Source: Colwellia psychrerythraea 34H
Lineage (GTDB): Bacteria; Pseudomonadota; Gammaproteobacteria; Enterobacterales; Alteromonadaceae
NCBI RefSeq assembly: GCF_000012325.1
Contig: NC_003910.7
Location: 496,001-560,000, forward strand
DNA: 64,000 nt
Direction: 5' to 3'
In this document: piece by piece, positions 1 through 8,749 of the stretch
Numbering within the stretch: position 1 is the stretch's first letter
Layout of the letters: every line of letters starts with the position of its first letter
Notes under the pieces: model-generated
Databases searched by the model: none
What the model was told of the DNA's origin: nothing
Seen by the model: the letters and a program-made list of their open reading frames with translations, nothing else
Made by a program: the position numbers and the translations under genes

Positions 1-39
1 CCTCGATAATAAGTGTATGACTAGTCATTCTAATATGCT

Positions 40-79
40 TTCACACGAGGTATATACATAGACATATACCTCGTGTGAA
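40..79. terminator. Perfect 16-bp inverted repeat, probable terminator
   Basis: Bases 40-55 are exactly complementary to 64-79, with an 8-nt loop. The right flank is AT-rich but has no clean T-run. It probably ends transcription from a gene to the left of the window, possibly in both directions. From 80 to 500 I see no gene, only AT-rich DNA. Confidence 0.5.
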
Positions 80-500
80 TGATTTGAAATTATTTAATTC
101 TTGTTGTTGATTTAACTTTTATTTGTGTGATGGATTGGTATGCGGCTATTTGGGGTGATTATTCAGATTATCACCAAAGCTTTAAATTTATTATTAAAGG
201 GTTATGTACTTTAATGTTTATAAAAGAGTCCCTCACCGATCATACCAATGCAGTTGACTAGGTTACTGTTCATTATAGTGAACTTTAGTCATATTTAGAC
301 TGTTATGTGGAAATGTGTGCATTGCTGGCATGTTAGTTTCAATTTTAGCCATCTTCTTCCAACATTAAATGTAATTTCCAAATACTTTAGAATTTTACAA
401 AAAAATCACTATTAGCATTTATTTAATAAAGACATAAATAAAATAGTCGGCGGCTTTCTTTGTGTAATAGTTTTAAATATACTGAATTCCTATTTCTTAT

Positions 501-1004
501 ATGGGTAATGTAGAAACTATGGATGGTATTGATTCAAGAACAATAGAAATATTAGATAATAATTATGAGCAAGGAGAGCTTTATAATGAACTCATTATTT
601 GCAGTAACGCCCTAATCAATACAAAACATATATTTACTTCAGAAGATGGTTGGCACCCTCTAGTAATACGTAAAGGAAAAATACCTCGTGTTTGGCTTTC
701 AATAAAACATCTCGTTTCTGTAGGATCAAAAAAGGAACAACATTATTTGGATTTAATTGTAGATTCTAAATTGAAGCACCCTGATTTATCTCTTATTGCA
801 AGTGTCCACGGTTTCCAAATCAAGTTGGGTGAAGATATTATTGTAGAATCGGGTAATCATAAAGGTAATATTTTAGAAGTTTATAAGCTTGATTTTCGTC
901 CATTAGGTTTAAATATCCATGGTGATCATTCTCATTTATCTATTGGTAATAATAATATGTCGAATAATACATCGAAAAATAGTAACTCTATGTTTGGAAT
1001 TTAA
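501..1004 (+). CDS. Unknown protein, first gene of a Septu-like operon
   Basis: A 167-residue protein that I do not recognise. Its last 35 residues form a polar tail (a GDHSHLSIGNNN-type segment rich in Asn and Ser), which resembles the low-complexity linkers found in bacterial conflict-system proteins. It has no signal peptide or membrane segment. It ends 5 bases before the ATPase gene on the same strand, so it is almost certainly cotranscribed with the ATPase and HNH genes and may be a sensor or accessory subunit; that role is inferred from position only. No good Shine-Dalgarno precedes this ATG, so the start is uncertain; an ATG at codon 7 is an alternative. Base composition is very AT-rich, like the two genes that follow, which suggests joint transfer. 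Confidence 0.6.
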   Translation: MGNVETMDGIDSRTIEILDNNYEQGELYNELIICSNALINTKHIFTSEDGWHPLVIRKGKIPRVWLSIKHLVSVGSKKEQHYLDLIVDSKLKHPDLSLIASVHGFQIKLGEDIIVESGNHKGNILEVYKLDFRPLGLNIHGDHSHLSIGNNNMSNNTSKNSNSMFGI

Positions 1005-1009
1005 CTAGA

Positions 1010-2617
1010 ATGAAGTTATTGAGTTTTGAATTAAACGGAACAAATCATAAATTCATATCAAATGAATGTAATGATTTAGATAATAAGTATACTTTTCTGG
1101 TAGGCGAAAATGGGTCGGGGAAAACGGAGTGTTTAGTTCAAATAATTAATTCTCTTAATCGTTATCAGCTTCAGCATGAACAGCATGAACAGCATAGGGA
1201 TATGTTGGATAAACACCTAGAAAATAGATATAAATCTTCATTAGTCGATTTTAAAATTAAATCTAATTTGGTTTTCGAAAAAAAAGATGAAAAAATAAGT
1301 ATTTCGTTTGAAAAAACAGATGCACCAAGAGAAATAATTGGATTCGATGGTAAAAAAATAAACTTAAATCAAAATTCATTTCGATATATCTATAATTTCA
1401 AAACATCGGCTACGGTATGTAATAAAGCTGATTATGACAAAGAGAGCAGTATAATTGCAATTTCGGAAAGTCCTTATAATAAGTTCCCTATATTGCAATC
1501 AGATTCCTATTTCAATTATTACAATATAGGGGTAAATACAGAAGAAAAAAATGAATATTTAAATCATCAAAGTGATGATTATGTTCATCCAAAAGTTAAA
1601 CAATTAACAATGTCTATTTGTGGATCTTTATCTGAGCATCATAAGACTAATTTTAGTCATTTATTTAGAATGTTAGGTTTCTCGGAGAAAATAAAATTTA
1701 CACTTAAAATAAAAGATAGTTTTAAATATTTAAATAATAACAGTAAAGAATTAGCAGAAAGAGTGGTTTCAAACAGATATAGAGATACTAGATTTTCTAG
1801 TGTAGGTAAAAATACAGAAAAAGAAATTGAAAGTAAAAAAAATCAAGATAAAACCGAAATTATAAAAGCTATAGATGGTTTACATAAATTAGAGCCTAAT
1901 TTATTCACTATAGAATCAAATCAATATCATGACTCTATGAATAGAGAGTTGGATTTTGACATTGATTTTAATAGCTATACATTGATGACTGGTTATGTAA
2001 AAACGTTAATTGAATATGACGTATTATTTGTTTCAAATATTTATTTTTATAATCTAAAATTTGAAAAGCAAAGTATTGATTCTAGTAGATTAAGTTCAGG
2101 TCAATTATGTGTATTAAATCTTATTTTCGGAATATCATCAAAAATACTCAATAACTCCTTAATATTAATAGATGAGCCTGAGATAAGTCTACATCCACAC
2201 TGGCAATCTAATATCATTTCAGTTATTCATAATTCATTTAAAAATTACACAGCGTGTCATTTTATTATTGCGACACATTCACCTCATATTATATCGAATG
2301 TAATTAAAAATAACTCATCTCTTGTACTTATGGAAAACAGTGAAAATAATAATTTAGCTAATGATATTATAAATACAGAATATGGCTGCCAAGGTTGGAC
2401 TGTTGAAGAAATACTTCATGATATTATGGGTATGTCTGATACAAGAACAGATGAATACCACCAGAGAATTAAAGAATTTGAGGTTGCTATTGAACAAGAT
2501 AACTATTTACTCGCAAAAGCTTCTTTTACTGAACTAGATAACTTACTCCATCCAAATAACCATTTAAGAAAACTCCTTAAACTTGACTTAGTGTCAGTAA
2601 AAAGTGAAGTCGAATGA
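1010..2617 (+). CDS. PtuA-like AAA ATPase of a Septu-type defence system
   Basis: A 535-residue ABC/SMC-like ATPase of the overcoming-lysogenization-defect superfamily. Seen: Walker A GENGSGKT at residues 32-39, an LSSGQ signature near 360, Walker B LILIDEPE near 383-390, and a switch histidine in ATHSPH near 422. The middle part is charged and poorly conserved, as expected for a hinge or insertion in AAA_15/AAA_21 proteins. The gene overlaps the downstream HNH nuclease gene by 4 bases (ATGA), the arrangement typical of ptuA-ptuB. In known Septu systems the ATPase assembles with the HNH protein and controls its nuclease activity against phage or host nucleic acid. Assignment to Septu rests on the ATPase plus HNH pairing; a related ATPase-nuclease family is possible. 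There is no reverse transcriptase nearby, so it is not the effector part of a retron. Confidence 0.8.
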   Translation: MKLLSFELNGTNHKFISNECNDLDNKYTFLVGENGSGKTECLVQIINSLNRYQLQHEQHEQHRDMLDKHLENRYKSSLVDFKIKSNLVFEKKDEKISISFEKTDAPREIIGFDGKKINLNQNSFRYIYNFKTSATVCNKADYDKESSIIAISESPYNKFPILQSDSYFNYYNIGVNTEEKNEYLNHQSDDYVHPKVKQLTMSICGSLSEHHKTNFSHLFRMLGFSEKIKFTLKIKDSFKYLNNNSKELAERVVSNRYRDTRFSSVGKNTEKEIESKKNQDKTEIIKAIDGLHKLEPNLFTIESNQYHDSMNRELDFDIDFNSYTLMTGYVKTLIEYDVLFVSNIYFYNLKFEKQSIDSSRLSSGQLCVLNLIFGISSKILNNSLILIDEPEISLHPHWQSNIISVIHNSFKNYTACHFIIATHSPHIISNVIKNNSSLVLMENSENNNLANDIINTEYGCQGWTVEEILHDIMGMSDTRTDEYHQRIKEFEVAIEQDNYLLAKASFTELDNLLHPNNHLRKLLKLDLVSVKSEVE

Positions 2618-3357
2618 TAAAATTGGAAAGAGAAACTAAACCTGATTATTTATCAGATGAGAAAGTTTTTGAACTCACGGAAAGCTTTAAAGCTACTAAA
2701 AAATCGGTTTGGAACCATGACCATATAAAAATACCACTGCTGAGATCTAGTCATAGTAAATGTGCTTATTGTGAATGCCCGTTGACTTCTGCAAGCAACT
2801 ATATGGAAGTTGAGCATTTTGAGGATAAAAATCATTATCCAGAAAAGGTGGTTCTATGGGAAAATCTGTTACCATCTTGTAAGAAGTGCAATGGAGCTAA
2901 AGGTCAACATGATGTAATCGGTGATCCAATAATTAATCCATATGTTGAAGACCCAAAAAATCACCTATCAATGCGTTTATATCGGTTTAGGGCAAAATCT
3001 GATAAAGGTCAGAGCACAATTGAAGTGACACAATTAAACAGCTCAGATAGATCGGTATTTTGCCGTTATGAAATAGGTGAAAAAATCAGTGAAATGATTG
3101 ATCTAGGTTTTGAACGTTGGAATGAATATTTAGTAAGAAATAATACTCGTAGTAAAAATAAGTTAGTTAATTTAGTCCAGGGACTACTTAATGAGTGCCA
3201 ACCTACATCTTCTTACTCGGCTTCTACAGCTACGAACTTACTCACAGATCCTAAGTTTATTGAATTGATGTCTCTGATGAGAGAAGCAGACATAGTATCT
3301 GAAGAATTAGATGATTTGATTCTGAAAGCTTCTACTTTAGTACTTGATTATGTTTAA
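2614..3357 (+). CDS. PtuB-like HNH endonuclease
   Basis: A 247-residue HNH nuclease. Zinc-binding cysteine pairs are visible at C50/C53 and C89/C92, the HNH core Glu-His at E67-H68, and the Asn of the final HNH element at N93 within the CKKCN motif. The remaining two thirds look helical with no other recognised domain. It starts inside the stop codon of the ATPase gene, so translation is coupled. In Septu the HNH subunit is the effector nuclease, held by or activated through PtuA. No terminator is obvious after it; an 835-base gap follows. The nuclease fold is clear; the Septu label is inferred from the pairing. Confidence 0.82.
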   Translation: MIKLERETKPDYLSDEKVFELTESFKATKKSVWNHDHIKIPLLRSSHSKCAYCECPLTSASNYMEVEHFEDKNHYPEKVVLWENLLPSCKKCNGAKGQHDVIGDPIINPYVEDPKNHLSMRLYRFRAKSDKGQSTIEVTQLNSSDRSVFCRYEIGEKISEMIDLGFERWNEYLVRNNTRSKNKLVNLVQGLLNECQPTSSYSASTATNLLTDPKFIELMSLMREADIVSEELDDLILKASTLVLDYV

Positions 3358-4192
3358 GATAGAGCTACCAATAAAAATCTAACTTTTATTCACTAATATT
3401 ATTTTTGTGGCATAAATTGATTTTTTCAAATGGTTACGTCAACTAATTAGTATTTTTGGATTTTATGATTAAACATACTTTCGACACTCCAATAATCAGC
3501 ATGTACTTTGACAAAAGGTAGTTTTTGCCTTTTATAAATGTACTTTATACATCTTCATGATGAATAACAAAGTGAGAAAAACCGCTATTTATCAAGGTTT
3601 TTTGAAATTACTCTTCTTTAGTATATATTGTCTAACAGTATGGTAATGCTAAACATTTTCCTTAATGAGAGTTTTTATTTATTTAAACACTTAAGCATTG
3701 ATCGTTATTATTTTTATAAAGACCTTTTGTTTCAATTGATTATCTTAAGCTTAATGCAGCATATACCTCATAGTTGTTTGAATCTTTCATTTGAGGCAGG
3801 TGAAAGGCTGAATAGCGGGATTTATTTATAATCTGACAATAAGGTTAACAGTTTAATTATTTAAACCTTAAACATTGACTTTAAGGCTCTTAAATAAATT
3901 TACCCATCTGGCTAATTTACTAAAAAGCCTAAAAGCCTATCTGTGGGTAAAGAACAGACATTTCTGGTATTAGAAATAAACCATAAGTGAATGGTTTACC
4001 TTATTTAGGTTCATTATTTGTTACTGGTTAAAAAATAACAGGTTGAAAATAAATTTAAATGGGAATTAACTCAAGGCATAAAGCTTATTATATAAATGTA
4101 CATTACGCCTTGTTAGAAGTGATAACGATATTTAAAATCCAGCTATTTCTAGAGGATTTTAAATAAATTCATTCTTTAGTATATATTACTGA
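3358..4192. other. Long gap with small inverted repeats and a 16-base direct repeat
   Basis: No convincing gene. A TTG-started frame at 3628-3831 would give 67 residues with no recognisable feature. A 16-base sequence (TTCTTTAGTATATATT) occurs at 3614-3629 and again at 4172-4187. Short hairpins lie around 3978-3997 and 4074-4110. Since a RepL-like gene follows, this could hold a replication origin or a recombination boundary of an integrated plasmid, but that is a guess. Confidence 0.4.
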
Positions 4193-4951
4193 TTAGTGTA
4201 ATTTAGAATCATTATCAGGTGGGGAGCTTTCATTGACCTGTTTATTATCAAGTGGTGTTTCTAATTTTGGATATTTCTTTGAGCTGAAAAATACGAATTT
4301 AAGACGTTCTAAAAAAGTTAAATTAATCTTTTTAGAACTGTGATTATCATTTTGTTCTTTGCTAATAGGCACATCAGTTTTTACACAGCTAACTTTATCT
4401 GTTTTTTTAGGTGTATCTTTATAAGCGATAACGAGATTTGAATAATCAAACTTATAAGGCTGATCGTTTGTTTTTGTTATTTTTATCGCCTTTCTAAGCT
4501 CTAGCTGATCTGTCCATGCACCTTTACCAAAATAAAATGGATTGAGTACAAATACGCTTTTATCTAAATGAAATAATACTTGTTTCTTTTTTAGAATCAG
4601 TAAAATATTATCAAATGTCTTTAATTCAATTTCTAGTGTTTTAATGATCTGTTTTTTGATAGATGAATTTAAATTAATAATACTCGACTCAAAGTCTGCT
4701 AGATCTGCCAATCTTCTTATTATGTTATTTTCTTGCTTAGTTAAAGTGTTTAAGCCATCTAAATGCTGTGTATAAGTCTGGAAATAATGTGGCTGTGTAT
4801 TTTTAACTGTTTTGAAAATCACGTCTTCTTCGTAGTGAATTGTATTTCCTTCTTTATCCCGAATTGTATGTGTATTCGTTCGTTCTAAATGAAACTTTTT
4901 CTTGTTATTTGTGCCTAATTCATCTTGTTTTCTTCCAAATAATTTTTTCAT
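4193..4951 (-). CDS. RepL-like plasmid replication protein
   Basis: About 252 residues from the chosen start. The stretch around residues 145-170 reads FVLNPFYFGKGAWTDQLELRKAI, close to the conserved end of the RepL-type winged-helix replication initiators (a typical pattern is INPxYFxKGxWxDxxxLR). The segment before it is helical and would form the winged helix; the last 70 residues are charged and low complexity. I chose the ATG ending at 4951 because an AGGA lies 8 bases upstream; the ATG 15 bases earlier has no ribosome site. It is divergent from the relaxase gene across a 330-base region. Replication by RepL-like proteins is known from small plasmids, so this points to a plasmid integrated in the chromosome. 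Family match is from motif recognition only. Confidence 0.55.
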   Translation of the reverse strand: MKKLFGRKQDELGTNNKKKFHLERTNTHTIRDKEGNTIHYEEDVIFKTVKNTQPHYFQTYTQHLDGLNTLTKQENNIIRRLADLADFESSIINLNSSIKKQIIKTLEIELKTFDNILLILKKKQVLFHLDKSVFVLNPFYFGKGAWTDQLELRKAIKITKTNDQPYKFDYSNLVIAYKDTPKKTDKVSCVKTDVPISKEQNDNHSSKKINLTFLERLKFVFFSSKKYPKLETPLDNKQVNESSPPDNDSKLH

Positions 4952-5284
4952 ATTATATATCCTCATATTGTTGTTATTATATATTCGTAAGTTTTACATG
5001 GTTGTTATTCCAAAATTGAATATGAAGTGATAATACAAATAAAAAACTTTACTGTCAACGTGATAATTAAATAAAACGCTTAAAATACAAGGCTCTATAT
5101 ACTATTATATATTTTTTGTTAGTACTGACAGAGGGACAATCCTTAACGAAGTGACAGGTTGTCCTATCTGGAAAGAGTGAAAAATATCTCATTAGCTATT
5201 TGGTTTTCTTCCATTTTTCACTCTTCCTCTTTAAATAAATTTCCTGTTTGATATGTTTAATGTATCAAACAATGAAAATCAATT
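4952..5284. other. Divergent intergenic region, candidate oriT or origin
   Basis: Gene-free region between the replication-like gene and the relaxase gene. It holds a 6-bp inverted repeat (GGACAA at 5134-5139 and TTGTCC at 5159-5164) and a perfect 13-bp inverted repeat (5173-5185 with 5213-5225). Nested inverted repeats just upstream of a relaxase gene are the usual layout of a mobilisation origin (oriT). Confidence 0.4.
5173..5225. repeat. Perfect 13-bp inverted repeat upstream of the relaxase gene
   Basis: AAGAGTGAAAAAT at 5173-5185 is the exact reverse complement of 5213-5225, with a 27-base spacer. The right end is followed by CCTCTTTAAAT. It could be a relaxase binding site within oriT, or a hairpin that attenuates transcription into the relaxase gene, which starts 60 bases further on. 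Confidence 0.6.
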
Positions 5285-6031
5285 ATGTTAAAAAACTGGA
5301 CGGTTGTGACACAACCAATAAAGCAAAAAGGCGTAGGTTTACTAAAATTTCTAAGATACTTAGTCTCGGATGATCACAAAAACCACAAAGGTAAAACCAC
5401 TATAAAGCCCATATTTGGCAATATAGAGCGTTTTTATTTAAAGACGGTGTTGAACATCACTAAACAAGAATTACACACGGCAAAACGTAAAAAGGGAGGT
5501 CGTGGATTTAATTCTTTTGCCCAAAGTGTGTGTTTTTCTTTACCTCCCAATTTACCTGTAGAAATTACATTAGAACAGTGGAAGTTAATAAGTAAAGATA
5601 TAGTCATTGAATTAATCAATTTCTTAAATGTATCTGCTGAAGAGATAAAAGATCATCTGTTTATAAATTTACATGACCAAGACAATCCACATTTGAACAT
5701 GATAATAGGCAAAGTGATCAATGGAGAAACAAGGATTGAGCTGCAACAAAAAAGTATCGTCAGGGTGTTAAAACATGCTTTTAATTTATCTGTATTAAAA
5801 AGAGTAGGTCTTGATCACTGTCAGTATCAACCTGCAACAAAAAGAAAAAAACGATATAAAGAACACTATTACCAACAAAACAAACAAATTATTAATACCT
5901 TAAGTGAATGCCATGATAATTCATCACCATCTTGTCAAAGTTCATTAACTAGAGGTACCTCAAGTCAATTAGTTCCTACTGAACAATCAAAAAGTACCAA
6001 TATAAAAAATAATAAAAGAAGGTATACATAA
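5285..6031 (+). CDS. Putative mobilisation relaxase
   Basis: A 248-residue protein. The segment near residues 126-140 (LFINLHDQDNPHLNMII) resembles the His-motif strand of HUH relaxases of the MobA/MobV type, where the pattern is HxDxxxxHxHxxV. Here the second metal-ligand position reads H-L-N instead of H-x-H, which could mean an altered or weak active site. A Tyr that could be the nicking residue may be Y25, but I cannot assign it. The C-terminal 60 residues are Lys- and Ser-rich. An oriT-like repeat lies directly upstream and the next gene overlaps its stop codon by one base. Together with the RepL-like gene this fits a small mobilisable plasmid backbone. Confidence is moderate because only one motif supports the family. 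Confidence 0.5.
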   Translation: MLKNWTVVTQPIKQKGVGLLKFLRYLVSDDHKNHKGKTTIKPIFGNIERFYLKTVLNITKQELHTAKRKKGGRGFNSFAQSVCFSLPPNLPVEITLEQWKLISKDIVIELINFLNVSAEEIKDHLFINLHDQDNPHLNMIIGKVINGETRIELQQKSIVRVLKHAFNLSVLKRVGLDHCQYQPATKRKKRYKEHYYQQNKQIINTLSECHDNSSPSCQSSLTRGTSSQLVPTEQSKSTNIKNNKRRYT

Positions 6032-6576
6032 TGAAAAACTTAAAATTAATTAAAGATATAAGTGAAAAGCTAGCATCAGAAAATGATTATAATTTAGTTA
6101 AAAATAACTGGATATTAAAAGAAGTAGATATTCTAGTTGATATTGATCCTCGTTTTGAAGACCTATTTGAAAAGGCAAAGTGTTTTAAACCTAGCGTACT
6201 GTCAGATTATATTAACGACTCGTTTAAAGAAGAGCTTTTATTTTACAGTCGAGACAAAAAAAATCCTCCACAATTACAAATATTAAGAAATGTAAAAGAT
6301 TGCTGTGAATTACCTGATTTTAATTTATACCATTATTTAAAAGCAGGTTTTTCTGTCAAAGAGGCATTGTTACACTGTTATAATCACCGATACGTAAAAC
6401 ACAAATTTATTCGTTGGGATAAAGACATCACCGCAGGAATTGAATATTTAATATCAGAAAATATGGTTTTGTGTGACTGTCTAAAGAAACATAGTAATGG
6501 TAATCGTGAAAAGAAAAATAGAACAGGTTCCACTAAGATGCAAACGCTTAAACCTAAGCCAAACTTTTTAATATAA
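6031..6576 (+). CDS. Unknown protein coupled to the relaxase gene
   Basis: A 181-residue soluble protein with no domain that I recognise. It starts in a TAATG overlap with the relaxase gene and has an AGAAGG ribosome site, so the two are translated together. The C-terminal 30 residues are strongly basic (Lys, Arg, Asn), which would suit nucleic-acid binding. Two cysteine pairs (CC near residue 91 and CDC near 149) are visible but do not form a known zinc motif. By position it may be a mobilisation accessory protein. It ends 10 bases before the yjbR gene. Confidence 0.5.
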   Translation: MKNLKLIKDISEKLASENDYNLVKNNWILKEVDILVDIDPRFEDLFEKAKCFKPSVLSDYINDSFKEELLFYSRDKKNPPQLQILRNVKDCCELPDFNLYHYLKAGFSVKEALLHCYNHRYVKHKFIRWDKDITAGIEYLISENMVLCDCLKKHSNGNREKKNRTGSTKMQTLKPKPNFLI

Positions 6577-6586
6577 GTAGAGTGAT

Positions 6587-6949
6587 ATGATGGAATTTGA
6601 AAACCTAAAAAAATATATTTTATCTAAACCTGAATCTACTTTGGAGTTTCCGTTTGGTGAAGATACATCTGTCTTTAAAGTTAAAAATAAAATGTTTGCC
6701 TTGGTTGGAGAAAGAAACAATTTAATGATGATGAATTTAAAATGTGATCCTGATGAAGGTGCTGCTTTGCGAGATATATATCCTGCAATAACTGAAGGAT
6801 ACCATATGGACAAAAAGCACTGGATAAGCATCTATTTTGATAGCTCAGTGCCTGAAAATGAGGTACTACGATTAATTGATAATTCTTACATGTTAGTTGT
6901 TAGTAAAATGACTAAAAAAGATCAAGAGTCGATTTTGATTAAAATTTAA
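6587..6949 (+). CDS. YjbR/MmcQ family protein (complete copy)
   Basis: A 120-residue protein of the MmcQ/YjbR (DUF419) family, which has a double-wing DNA-binding-like fold and no settled function. Typical landmarks are the early PxSTLEFPFGEDTSVFKV segment, the K..W.S.Y.D stretch near 84-90 and the ending IDNSYMLVVSKMTKKDQ. Length agrees with the family (about 115-120), so this is an intact copy. A second in-frame ATG follows immediately. It sits right after the plasmid-like genes and before a minus-strand methyltransferase cluster. Three truncated 3' ends of related genes lie further on (11044-11205, 16412-16561, 17431-17508), so this gene family marks module boundaries in this region. Confidence 0.85.
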   Translation: MMEFENLKKYILSKPESTLEFPFGEDTSVFKVKNKMFALVGERNNLMMMNLKCDPDEGAALRDIYPAITEGYHMDKKHWISIYFDSSVPENEVLRLIDNSYMLVVSKMTKKDQESILIKI

Positions 6950-7007
6950 ATCGAATTTGAAATTATATTAAATTCGATAAAGTTTAAGTTGTTTGATTTG
7001 AATAGCA

Positions 7008-8321
7008 TTAGTCAGTTGGTTGAATTATTTGTTCTGAAACTGATGTCATGGTACGAAAAGGTTTTAACTCTCTCTGCCACATACTTAATGTCTTAGCTCT
7101 TCTTTCAGCAGTATTTTTACTTAATGAAGGGCATTTCTCAATCAAAAATGCTGTAGCAGTGGATGGATCTAATTCATCAACAGATTTTTTATTTGACCAT
7201 TTTAGCCAAGCCCAACCACAGTCGCTACTCTCAAACCTGATTGCAACTATATTCATTTTTTGAGCATAACTCATTGTACTGAATTGATATCCAACTGAAT
7301 TAATAGCGTTGTTTTTTGATAATAAACCTAGTGTTCTAGCCGCATGAAGGTAATAAGCCACTTGTCTTTCTGTTGTTAAGTTTAGAAGAGAAGGTGTAAT
7401 AAATCTCCCTTCACTTTTTAATTCTACAGCATGAAATATCTTAGATAAATTATTGGCCTGAGGTACTAATAAACTTGAAATTAATGAAGAAGATTGTTCT
7501 TTTAATTGTTCTAGGGATTCTAAAGCTTTTTCTTTAGATATATTTAATTCAGCTTCAAACTTTTCTGCAAGACCAAATTGAATTTTAACTTTACCATCAA
7601 TCACTTCTTCTAAAAGAGTTTCAATAGTACTTACATCAATATTTAATTCTAATAACTTCGGGAAAGGATTTTGTTCTTCGTTTAATATATTAAATATTGT
7701 TTTAATTACAGGTAGACATTCTTTTATATTGGGAGATTTAAGGCGTAAAATGAACGAACCAGGACGAGCATCTAAAGGTGTCAGTGATTTATTTCTAATT
7801 TTTAAGCTCTTTAGTATTTCTAAATATAATGAAGAAAAAGCATCCGCAACCTTAGATATAGAAGCTAAGTTTGGTGCTAATCTACCTGCGAACCTTTTAA
7901 TATAAAGTTCTGTAACATCTTCACCATCTTCTACTTGAAATGACTTGGATAAATTATCCGTTAATTCAATATAAAATGTGCTTGGAGGTAATATTTCATC
8001 AGTCAGTTGTGAAGCAGAATATTGCTGAACTTGTGAGGTAATATCTTCATTGAAATATGTTTCCACCTTGAAAACTAAATCATTAGGGTAGATAAATACG
8101 TCTCTTAATTTTATTTTTGATTGTTCTAATTCTATTAATCTTTGATCGCTTACAGGAGCGTATAGCCATTCATCTCCATCATCATTTGAACCAATCCAAA
8201 AGGCTATATAATAAGTACCGACACCATTGACAGCACTAAATAATTTTGGACCTTCGTAATATTCATAAACATGAAAAATTTCTAAATTACCGAAATATGC
8301 TGATTTAGGAAGTATTTCCAT
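7008..8321 (-). CDS. DUF6575-like protein of a methyltransferase cluster
   Basis: A 437-residue protein. The N-terminal 60 residues (YYEGPKLFSA near 17-26 and WLYAPVSDQRLIELE near 53-67) look like the DUF6575 domain, often found beside DNA-modification or conflict genes. The middle is helical with a coiled-coil-like stretch near 265-290, and the last 60 residues end in an arginine-rich helix (TAERRAKTLSMWQREL). No nuclease or ATPase motif is seen. It starts in a TAATG overlap with the upstream 131-residue gene, and the methyltransferase gene lies just before that, so the three form one operon. It could be the effector or specificity part of an uncharacterised modification-linked system; that is inference. 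Confidence 0.6.
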   Translation of the reverse strand: MEILPKSAYFGNLEIFHVYEYYEGPKLFSAVNGVGTYYIAFWIGSNDDGDEWLYAPVSDQRLIELEQSKIKLRDVFIYPNDLVFKVETYFNEDITSQVQQYSASQLTDEILPPSTFYIELTDNLSKSFQVEDGEDVTELYIKRFAGRLAPNLASISKVADAFSSLYLEILKSLKIRNKSLTPLDARPGSFILRLKSPNIKECLPVIKTIFNILNEEQNPFPKLLELNIDVSTIETLLEEVIDGKVKIQFGLAEKFEAELNISKEKALESLEQLKEQSSSLISSLLVPQANNLSKIFHAVELKSEGRFITPSLLNLTTERQVAYYLHAARTLGLLSKNNAINSVGYQFSTMSYAQKMNIVAIRFESSDCGWAWLKWSNKKSVDELDPSTATAFLIEKCPSLSKNTAERRAKTLSMWQRELKPFRTMTSVSEQIIQPTD

Positions 8322-8716
8322 TAGATCTCTTCCTTTAAAACTTCAAATATAATTTGTGGTTGGGCTGATTTTAAGTACCAAACAGTATGGTGAGTTGGCT
8401 CAAAAGTTTTCATTGTTAAGCCTAAAGTTGGCACCAGTTCACCCACAGCTATTTTTTTATTTCTAAGAGGAGGAAATAATTGACGTTTTTTTTGAATATC
8501 TTTTAATTCTCTAAATTGAGAGGTTCCACAAGCATTTGCAATAGCAGACTGATTAAATTTTCTATTAGGATACTCCTCATAAGTTGACCTGAAGTCCCCA
8601 CGAGTAGGTGGGTGTTCATTAACTAATCGAAAGGATGTACCTTCAGTAGCCACTGCTTTTGAAGGAGGGGTATTTTCTGGATAAAATTCAGGCCAATCTG
8701 CCATTAAACTACTCAC
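8321..8716 (-). CDS. Unknown small protein between methyltransferase and DUF6575-like genes
   Basis: A 131-residue soluble protein without a domain that I recognise. The N-terminal part is Pro-rich, with ENTPPSK, NEHPPTRGDF and YEEYPNRKFNQ segments; the C-terminal half ends HHTVWYLKSAQPQIIFEVLKEE. Its stop overlaps the start of the DUF6575-like gene by one base and it starts 33 bases after the methyltransferase stop. An ATG at codon 5 is also possible. The tight coupling suggests it works with the DUF6575-like protein, perhaps as a partner subunit. Confidence 0.5.
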   Translation of the reverse strand: MSSLMADWPEFYPENTPPSKAVATEGTSFRLVNEHPPTRGDFRSTYEEYPNRKFNQSAIANACGTSQFRELKDIQKKRQLFPPLRNKKIAVGELVPTLGLTMKTFEPTHHTVWYLKSAQPQIIFEVLKEEI

Positions 8717-8749
8717 TGTGATATAAGTTCTTCCATGTTCAGCAAGTTT

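Noticed and set aside
501..3357. Retron effector module
   Set aside because: PtuA/PtuB-type genes can be retron effectors, but there is no reverse transcriptase or obvious msr-msd region in the flanks.
3628..3831. 67-codon TTG-started frame
   Set aside because: No ribosome site, no family features; likely chance in AT-rich DNA.
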